Assembly (NCBI GenBank): GCA_038317685.1
Contig: JBBQBQ010000102.1
Location: 1 to 11,461, forward strand
DNA length: 11,461 nt
From: JBBQBQ01 sp038317685
GTDB lineage: Bacteria > Desulfobacterota > Desulfuromonadia > Desulfuromonadales > DDH964
Reading direction: 5' to 3'
Shown here: piece by piece, positions 6,696 to 11,461 of the stretch
Position numbering within the stretch: position 1 is the stretch's first letter
Layout of the letters: every line of letters starts with the position of its first letter
Notes under the pieces: generated by a model
The model's database searches: none
The model's input: the letters and a program-made list of their open reading frames with translations, nothing else
What the model was told of the DNA's origin: nothing
Made by a program: the position numbers and the translations under genes

Positions 6696-7523
6696 TCAGA
6701 TATAGTCGGCAAAAGTGCGTTCGGTTTTGTGGAAATAAGCGATTCCGCTTCGCAACAGCAACAAAGTCAGAACCAGCGACAGGCCGAGCCCCGGCAGATA
6801 GAGGGGCGCTTCCCCTCCCAGAAGACACCAGCGGAAGCCGTCGATGACCCCGACCATCGGATTGAGCCCATAAAGGAGGCGCCACTCGGGCGGGATGACG
6901 CTGCTGCTGAAGCCGACCGGAGAGACAAAGAGGCCGATCTGCAGGAGAAAAGGGACGATGTACTGGAAGTCCCGGTATTTGACGTTGATGGCGGCCAGCC
7001 AGATACCGAGGGAGAGGGCCGTCAACAAGCCCAGCCCCAAAAAGAGGGGGAGGACCAGGAGGCGCCATCCGGGATTCCATTGGTAGTAAATCATCATGGC
7101 CAAAAGGAGGCCGAGGGAGATCAGGAAGTCGACCAGGCTGACGACCACCGAACTTAAGGGGATCAGCAGGCGGGGAAAGTAAATTTTCGCAACCATCCGG
7201 GCGTTTTCGACCAGGGATTTGCTGCTCTGGGTGAGGCCGGAGGCGAAGAGCTGCCAGGGAAGGAGGGCCGAGAAGACCAGGAGCGGATAGGGGGTCCGGC
7301 CATCGGAGGGGAAGTGGCCGATGCGGCTGAAGATGACGGTAAAGACGACCATGAAGAATAAAGGATTGAGGAGGCTCCAGGCGATACCGATGACCGTTTG
7401 TTTGTAGCGCACCAGGATGTCGCGCCAGGCCAGAAAATAAAGGAGGCCGCGGAAGTTCCAGAGGTCGCGCAGGTACTGGCGCTTGCCGAAACGGGGGCCG
7501 AAATAGATATCGAACTCTTTCAC
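6696..7523 (-). CDS. wzm: Polysaccharide ABC-2 exporter permease (Wzm type)
   Basis: This is the inner-membrane channel subunit that pairs with the ATPase immediately downstream to move lipid-linked polysaccharide across the membrane. From the chosen start it has 275 residues. An amphipathic N-terminal part (YLRDLWNFRGLLYFLAWRDI) leads into the family hallmark RDILVRYKQTVIGIAWSLLNPL. About six membrane helices follow, then the conserved INVKYRDFQYIVPFLLQIGLF segment and the LNPMVGVIDGFRW block. I prefer GTG 7523, which has AAGG about 7 nt upstream, over TTG 7550, which has no recognisable ribosome binding site and would add nine residues. The gene is preceded by the longest gap in the minus-strand operon. 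Together with wzt it indicates an ABC-dependent rather than Wzx/Wzy-dependent export route; no polymerase or flippase of the latter type appears in the window. Confidence 0.9.
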   Translation of the reverse strand: MKEFDIYFGPRFGKRQYLRDLWNFRGLLYFLAWRDILVRYKQTVIGIAWSLLNPLFFMVVFTVIFSRIGHFPSDGRTPYPLLVFSALLPWQLFASGLTQSSKSLVENARMVAKIYFPRLLIPLSSVVVSLVDFLISLGLLLAMMIYYQWNPGWRLLVLPLFLGLGLLTALSLGIWLAAINVKYRDFQYIVPFLLQIGLFVSPVGFSSSVIPPEWRLLYGLNPMVGVIDGFRWCLLGGEAPLYLPGLGLSLVLTLLLLRSGIAYFHKTERTFADYI

Positions 7524-7585
7524 TAGGTCGCCTTGTAAGGAGAAGGGCAAAGTCTTTTTTTAAAAACGGGGGACCCCTGCGCTGA
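7524..7585 (-). other. Intergenic gap with A/T tract ahead of the exporter genes
   Basis: This is the largest spacer in the minus-strand operon, about 60 nt. Read on the minus strand it holds a short GGGGTCCCCC element directly followed by GTTTTTAAAAAAAG, an unusually A/T-rich run for this GC-rich region. It could be a weak attenuating hairpin or part of an internal promoter, but I see no convincing -35/-10 pair and the stem is too short to call a terminator. Confidence 0.3.
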
Positions 7586-8791
7586 TCACGTTTCGGCCGG
7601 TTTGGCCTTCCAGCGCTCCCAGCCCCGGTGCAGGGCGTAATGCCAAAGCTCCCGGAGGCTCCGACGCTTGGCGGTATGCTGCAGGACCCGCAGATAGGTG
7701 ATCGGTCCCCCGGCCACCCCTTCCCGGGCCAGCCAGCGTCGGTACTGCCGGAACGCCAGCCAGAGTTCGAGGAACGGGCTGCGCTGCGACAGGGGGAGTT
7801 GCTGGGCCAGGTATTCCTTCTCCAGGGCCGGCGGGACCGGCAGTGCCCGCAATTCATCGAGGACCGCCGCAGGGACCTGGGCATCGAGCCGCTCCCGCAG
7901 GTAACCAAGGGTGTCGCGCAGGGCCGGAATCCGCTCCTGGTCCCGGGCCAGCTTCACCAACAACGACCAATCGATGGCCCCGGACGCCCGCTGCAAGATC
8001 AACGACGCATCGGCGGCCCAGCGAATGGGGGGGATGTCGTTCCAGGCCGCGCCGTGGGTACAGATGTGGAAGAGCATGTCGGTCGGCCCCAGACTTCGGC
8101 ACCGAACCCCCCGAAAATCGAGATCGACGGCACGCTCCCAAAGTCCCGCGTCGGCACTCCCGGTGCTACACGTGGAGAGAAGATACCAGTGCAGATCGAG
8201 TTCTCCTACTTTCTCGTGGCGAAAACCGTGACCGGTGACGCAGGAGAGGTAGGAAGGGGACAATTCGTCAAAGGCTTGGAAATAAATCGGCGTCCAACCT
8301 TTTTCGTGCAAGAACGCCAGTGCCCGGGGGCGGTCCGCGGGCCGGATCAGAAGGTCGAGATCGGCCATCGGCCGCTGGCTTGGATCGGAATAATAGAGGA
8401 GGGCCAGTGCCCCGCCTTTCAACAGCAGCACAGGGATATCGGCGCGCTGCAACGCCTCCAGCAGTCCGGCCATCTGATGGAAAAAGAGCTGGTTCCGATA
8501 CCAGAAGTGGCGGTAGACCCCCTTGATCCGCGGCAGGAGCGGTCCCTCGATCCCCAGCCGCTTCAGGTTGGCGAAGAGCAGGGGCAACAGCCGGAAGGAG
8601 CCGGGATCGAGGCGGTCGAGATCCGTCGCCCGCCACCATTCCTCCCACGCCTGGCGCGCCGGCTCCCCGGCCAGCAACGCGGCCCGCAGCAGGAGTTCCT
8701 GCTCCCGCCCCGGGAAGAAGCCGAGGAGACCGGCTCCGCCGGTGCCTGTCCCCGTCCCGTCGATAGGTGGATTGCGGCCATCCAGCGCCAT
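7586..8791 (-). CDS. Nucleotidyltransferase-family protein (NTP_transf_5 type)
   Basis: This 401-residue soluble protein fits the NTP_transf_5 (PF14907) family of minimal-nucleotidyltransferase-like proteins. The key segments are VLLLKGGALALLYY (about 121-134), RPMADLDLLI with the metal-binding Asp144-x-Asp146, and VGELDLHW (about 195-202), whose Asp199 is a candidate third carboxylate. This order (GG, DxD, late Asp) is the polymerase-beta-type nucleotidyltransferase arrangement, so the active site looks intact. The substrate is unknown for the family. Relatives commonly occur in exopolysaccharide or surface-glycan loci, often together with HprK-like kinases, as here. The C-terminal 180 residues are helical and Arg-rich, with no motif I recognise. 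It begins 3 nt after the upstream glycosyltransferase's stop, with a G-rich AGGGGTAGAGG just before the ATG. A role in modifying a sugar, lipid or protein in the pathway is only inference. Confidence 0.8.
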   Translation of the reverse strand: MALDGRNPPIDGTGTGTGGAGLLGFFPGREQELLLRAALLAGEPARQAWEEWWRATDLDRLDPGSFRLLPLLFANLKRLGIEGPLLPRIKGVYRHFWYRNQLFFHQMAGLLEALQRADIPVLLLKGGALALLYYSDPSQRPMADLDLLIRPADRPRALAFLHEKGWTPIYFQAFDELSPSYLSCVTGHGFRHEKVGELDLHWYLLSTCSTGSADAGLWERAVDLDFRGVRCRSLGPTDMLFHICTHGAAWNDIPPIRWAADASLILQRASGAIDWSLLVKLARDQERIPALRDTLGYLRERLDAQVPAAVLDELRALPVPPALEKEYLAQQLPLSQRSPFLELWLAFRQYRRWLAREGVAGGPITYLRVLQHTAKRRSLRELWHYALHRGWERWKAKPAET

Positions 8792-8794
8792 CCT

Positions 8795-9490
8795 CTACCC
8801 CTTCGCCTGCTGCCGGCGCCGGTCGAGGGCCGCCTTCATCGCCCGGACGTAACCGCCGCGCTGGTCCCGTTCTCTCCGCCCGAGGTTGTTGTCGTGGATC
8901 CTCCGCAGGAAGACCACCTCCGGCGCCATCCGTTCCTTGAGACCGGCCTCCCGGGCCCGGGCATACCAGTCGGGGCAGTCGCCGATCCGCAATTCGGGTG
9001 CAAAGAGGCCGACGCGGAAAAAGGCGGTGCGGCGGATCAGGAGCGCCGAGGGGAGCGGCGCCGGCATCGGCAGCAGGTTGATCGCCTCCGGGGAAACGGA
9101 CCGGCTGGTCATCCTCGGACAGAGGAACTGCCGGGTATGACCGAAGACCACATCGAGGGACGGGTCGGCGGCAAATGCGGCCAGCTGGCGTTCAAGTTTC
9201 TCCGGCAGCCAGAGGTCGTCGCTGTCGAGGAAGGACAGGAAGTCCCCGGTGGCGGCGACGACCCCGGTATTGCGGGCCACGGGGGCGCCTCCATTCTCCT
9301 GGTGGAGAGTGCGCACCGGGGGACCGAAGCCCTGGGCAACGGCGCTCGTGCCATCGCTGGAACCGTCATCGACGACGATGATTTCCTGCGGAGGACGGGT
9401 CTGCCCCAGGATGCTGTCGAGCGCCTCGGCCAGGTAGGCTTCACCGTTATAGACCGGGATAATGACGCTGACCCTGGGCTCGTCCTTCAT
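8795..9490 (-). CDS. Family-2 glycosyltransferase (third of three tandem copies)
   Basis: This 231-residue GT-A fold enzyme is one of three adjacent, similar genes. Motifs are VSVIIPVYNGEAYL (7-20), VVDDGSSDGT (Asp41-Asp42), ENGGAPVARNTGV, and the metal-binding FLDSDDLW with Asp89-x-Asp91. It also has DCPDWYARAREAG and a late RIHDNNLG motif shared with its neighbours as R-x-H-x-x-N. It lacks membrane helices, so it should act at the cytoplasmic side, adding a sugar from a nucleotide donor to a growing glycan. Donor and linkage cannot be predicted. The ATG overlaps the TGA of the upstream paralogue (ATGA), with AGAGGG a few bases before it. The region between the catalytic Asp and the DW motif (SVSPEAINLLPMPAPLPS) differs most from the other two copies, consistent with a different substrate. 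Confidence 0.88.
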   Translation of the reverse strand: MKDEPRVSVIIPVYNGEAYLAEALDSILGQTRPPQEIIVVDDGSSDGTSAVAQGFGPPVRTLHQENGGAPVARNTGVVAATGDFLSFLDSDDLWLPEKLERQLAAFAADPSLDVVFGHTRQFLCPRMTSRSVSPEAINLLPMPAPLPSALLIRRTAFFRVGLFAPELRIGDCPDWYARAREAGLKERMAPEVVFLRRIHDNNLGRRERDQRGGYVRAMKAALDRRRQQAKG

Positions 9491-10167
9491 TGCGCCCTCT
9501 TGCGACGGATGGAGTCACGTAGCAGTTGCACCATCTCCTGATGGCAGATCTGGACCTGTTGGGATTCGTTGTCGGCGTGGACGCGTCTTTGCAGAAGGAC
9601 CTCCGGACAGCCGGCGATGACCACCCCGGCATCCCGGGCCCGGCAGAGCCAATCGGTGTCGCTGCCGCAGCGAAAGGATTCGGTGAAGGGGCCGATCGCC
9701 GCCAGGATCGCGCGTCGAATCAGCCAGGTGCTCGGTACGAAGGAAGGGTGGGGAGCGGACGCCATCTCCGGGCGCAGCCAGGAGGGGCGATCGGCATCGG
9801 GGGCGATGATGAATTCCTCCTGGCAGGCAGCGACGCCGACCTCCGGCCGGGCCGTCAGCAAGGCGAGTTGCAGCCGGAGTTTGGCGGAGGACCAAAGGTC
9901 GTCCTGGTCGATAAAGGCGAAGAACGCCCCCCGTCCCAGGGCGACCCCGGCATTACGGGCCGCCGCCACCCCCCGGTTTTCCTGACGAAGGACCGTTATG
10001 GCCGGATGACGGGCCAGGAGCTCCGCCGAACCGTCGCGGGAACCATCGTCGACGGCGATGACCTCAAAATCGACGAAGTCCTGGGTGAGGACGCTCTCCA
10101 CCGCCTCGGTCACGAAGGCCGCGCCGTTATAGATCGGCAGGATTACCGAGACGATCGGTTGCGACAT
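9487..10167 (-). CDS. Family-2 glycosyltransferase (second of three tandem copies)
   Basis: This GT-A enzyme has 226 residues from ATG 10167. Motifs in order: VSVILPIYNGAAFV (6-19), AVDDGSRDGS (Asp40-Asp41), ENRGVAAARNAGV, FIDQDDLW with Asp87-x-Asp89, CGSDTDWLCRARDAG, and the late R-x-H-x-x-N motif (RVHADNES). I chose ATG 10167 because it lies 8 nt after the preceding gene's stop and gives an N-terminus matching the paralogues. The in-frame ATG at 10200 would extend 26 nt into the upstream gene and has no visible ribosome binding site. Its 3' end overlaps the next paralogue by ATGA. Expected to add one sugar residue to the exported glycan; sugar and linkage are unknown. The C-terminus (LLRDSIRRKRAQ) retains only part of the basic tail seen in the other two copies. 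Confidence 0.87.
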   Translation of the reverse strand: MSQPIVSVILPIYNGAAFVTEAVESVLTQDFVDFEVIAVDDGSRDGSAELLARHPAITVLRQENRGVAAARNAGVALGRGAFFAFIDQDDLWSSAKLRLQLALLTARPEVGVAACQEEFIIAPDADRPSWLRPEMASAPHPSFVPSTWLIRRAILAAIGPFTESFRCGSDTDWLCRARDAGVVIAGCPEVLLQRRVHADNESQQVQICHQEMVQLLRDSIRRKRAQ

Positions 10168-10174
10168 GGCCAGC

Positions 10175-10864
10175 TCACTTGGTTGGTTTCGGCCCGACAT
10201 CCCGACGCCGGTCGAGGGAAGCCTTGACCACCCGCAGGATGTTCAGTTCGCCGGGGGTGCGCCCCTCGGTTATGTTGCCGCCATGACGGCGATGGCACTG
10301 GGTCACCTGGTCAAGGACCTCGAATCCGACGCCGGCGTCCCGCGCCCGCAGGAACCAGTCGATGTCTTCGGCAAAGCGCAACCCTTCATCGAAGGGGCCG
10401 ACGCTGCTGAAGACCTCCCGCCGGAACAGGGTTCCGCCGAGGTTCCAGAAAAGGAAGGGGCCGCCCCTCGGGCGAAAACCGCCGCCGGGGACCGATTGCA
10501 GAACCTGGGTCAGCCCCTTGACAATCCCCAGCTCCCCATCTTCATGAAGGCGGTTCCAGAGCGCCGCCATGCCGTCCGGCTGCCATAGGTCGTCGACGTC
10601 GAGAAAGCCAATGATGCGGCCGCCCGCCAGGCGCAGCCCGTGGTTGCGGGCGGCTGCCGGACCCTGATTCGCTTGGTAGGCATAGCGAATGGTGCTGCCG
10701 AGGGTCTCGGCCACCGCGGCGGTGGCGTCGGTCGAGCCGTCATCGACCACCACGATCTCCCCCGGGGGAGGATTCTGCCCGCTCAGGCTGGCGACGGCCT
10801 CGGCGAGGAAGCTCGCGCCATTATAGACCGGAATGATGATACTGACAGCACTCTCTGTCGACAC
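10175..10864 (-). CDS. Family-2 glycosyltransferase (first of three tandem copies)
   Basis: This GT-A enzyme has 229 residues from GTG 10864. Motifs: VSIIIPVYNGASFL (7-20), VVDDGSTDAT (Asp41-Asp42), QGPAAARNHGL, FLDVDDLW with Asp89-x-Asp91, FAEDIDWFLRARDAG, the late RRHGGNIT motif and a basic end (VKASLDRRRD) nearly repeated in the third copy. The GTG at 10864 has a good GGGAGGG Shine-Dalgarno 6 nt upstream. The alternative TTG at 10870 would sit 1 nt after that site and overlap the kinase stop. It is the first glycosyltransferase after the kinase-like gene. It has no membrane segment and probably works on a lipid-linked acceptor at the inner face of the membrane; donor and acceptor cannot be deduced. 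Confidence 0.87.
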   Translation of the reverse strand: MSTESAVSIIIPVYNGASFLAEAVASLSGQNPPPGEIVVVDDGSTDATAAVAETLGSTIRYAYQANQGPAAARNHGLRLAGGRIIGFLDVDDLWQPDGMAALWNRLHEDGELGIVKGLTQVLQSVPGGGFRPRGGPFLFWNLGGTLFRREVFSSVGPFDEGLRFAEDIDWFLRARDAGVGFEVLDQVTQCHRRHGGNITEGRTPGELNILRVVKASLDRRRDVGPKPTK

Positions 10865-10866
10865 CG

Positions 10867-11461
10867 TCAACCCTCCCGCAACAGTCGCCCGATGACTCTG
10901 GGAATCTCCTCCAGATGGGTCCCGAGCTGGAGCTGCCAGCAGGGGAGTCTCCGCACCAGCCGTGCCATGCTGCCGAAGGCCGCAGCGCCGGCGCCCGAGA
11001 GTTGAAAGAGGGTGCTCGGCGCCAGGGCCTTCAACGCCGCCGCCGGTGCCACCGGAGTCAGAGAAGTTCGCGGAGTGCCGGTGACCCGGGGCAGGAGGAT
11101 CGCCCGGAGCGGAAAGCCTGGGATCAACTGCTGCGGACGGTGCGGGTGCAGAAAGGTCAGGGCTTTCTCCTCAGCCCGTCCGGGTTCCGGTGACCATAAC
11201 CCGGCCAGAAACGGGAGGCGGTCGAGGTGGCTGCGGACCAGTTTGGCCGAGCTGTAAAGACTGAAGACCCGCGGCACCGGTTCGGTCTGCAGCAGACAGT
11301 AGTCGTCCCCGGCATAGAGCAGGTCGGAGTCGAGGCAGGCCAGGGCAGTGGTCGATTTTCCCGAGCCTCCCCGGCCGGCGAGCAGGACTCCTCCTTCGGG
11401 ATAACCGACGGCGGCAGCGTGAACCAGTTGCTGCCCCTGCGCCCCGAACCACCAGTGAAGG
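10867..11461 (-). CDS. HPr-kinase-like (HprK/PEPCK-fold) P-loop protein, 5' truncated
   Basis: The frame is open to the window edge, so the N-terminus is missing and the GTG at 11277 is internal. The visible start, FGAQGQQLVHAAAVG, leads into GGVLLAGRGGSGKSTTALAC with the Walker A GRGGSGKST at 11350-11376. Then comes DLLYAGDDYCLL, whose Asp-Asp (11302-11307) matches the catalytic/metal acidic position of HprK-related kinases. The HAA-GxGGSGKST-GDD order is characteristic of HprK-like 'serine kinase' relatives found outside PTS operons, often in surface-polysaccharide or peptide-modification clusters with NTP_transf_5 and PqqD-like genes. It is thus probably a small-molecule or protein kinase rather than a true HPr kinase. 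The substrate is unknown. The remaining 130 residues carry no motif I can name. Its stop is 2 nt from the start of the first glycosyltransferase, so it belongs to the same operon. Confidence 0.8.
   Translation of the reverse strand, partial: LHWWFGAQGQQLVHAAAVGYPEGGVLLAGRGGSGKSTTALACLDSDLLYAGDDYCLLQTEPVPRVFSLYSSAKLVRSHLDRLPFLAGLWSPEPGRAEEKALTFLHPHRPQQLIPGFPLRAILLPRVTGTPRTSLTPVAPAAALKALAPSTLFQLSGAGAAAFGSMARLVRRLPCWQLQLGTHLEEIPRVIGRLLREG
10871..10877 (-). promoter_or_regulatory. Ribosome binding site deciding the GTG 10864 start
   Basis: Minus-strand GGGAGGG lies 6 nt before GTG 10864 and overlaps the last codons of the kinase-like gene. Spacing excludes the TTG at 10870 as the main start. Confidence 0.65.

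Noticed and set aside
6003..7157. A 384-residue open frame on the plus strand opposite wzt and wzm.
   Set aside because: It has a biased Glu/Asp/Gln/Arg composition without motifs, while both opposite genes have strong family signatures.
7628..9541. A 637-residue open frame on the plus strand, antisense to the glycosyltransferase and nucleotidyltransferase genes.
   Set aside because: It crosses three clear minus-strand genes, its product is low-complexity and rich in Pro/Arg/Gln/Gly, and no domain is recognisable. It is a GC-rich shadow.
9240..9990. Similar stretches near 9250-9280 and 9938-9965 looking like direct DNA repeats.
   Set aside because: Both encode the same conserved ARNxGV motif of paralogous glycosyltransferases, so this is homology rather than a separate repeat element.

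Overview
The window is a GC-rich, gene-dense stretch of bacterial chromosome. Gene content points to an anaerobic Gram-negative bacterium, probably a Desulfuromonadota/Geobacter-type deltaproteobacterium: an RND pump, a GrdB/PrdB-like selenoprotein, a C-GCAxxG-C-C redox protein, a Wzm/Wzt exporter and a TPR-bearing GT-C enzyme. That placement is inference, since there is no rRNA or marker gene here.

Plus strand, 1-2299: four tightly packed or overlapping genes. They are the C-terminal end of an RND efflux permease (cut by the window start), a 63-residue DUF2892 (YgaP-like) membrane protein, a C-GCAxxG-C-C family cysteine protein, and a GrdB/PrdB-family protein. A standard ORF call splits the last gene at an in-frame TGA (1976-1978). 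Homology-type motifs continue in the same frame on both sides of it, and a strong 8-bp hairpin with a GUG loop lies 18 nt downstream. I therefore read it as one selenoprotein of 280 residues with Sec174 in a U-x-x-C motif.

Minus strand, 11461-2296: one long, apparently co-transcribed surface-polysaccharide/glycosylation operon, read right to left. It begins with an HPr-kinase-like P-loop protein (cut by the window end). Next come three tandem paralogous family-2 glycosyltransferases and a NTP_transf_5 nucleotidyltransferase-like protein. The ABC-2 exporter Wzm (permease) and Wzt (ATPase with C-terminal glycan-recognition domain) follow. Last are a DPM1-like polyprenyl-phosphate glycosyltransferase, a DUF2304 membrane protein, and a TMTC-like GT-C membrane protein with C-terminal TPRs. 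Most junctions overlap or are under 20 nt; the largest gap, about 60 nt, lies before Wzm.

The likely job of the minus-strand cluster is to assemble a glycan on a lipid carrier, export it through Wzm/Wzt, and make a polyprenyl-phosphate sugar for a periplasmic GT-C step. The kinase and nucleotidyltransferase are accessory genes of unknown substrate. The two operons converge and their last genes overlap by four bases (CTAG), with no visible intrinsic terminator. No rRNA, tRNA, CRISPR array or insertion sequence was recognised, and no stretch of 300 bases lacks a gene.
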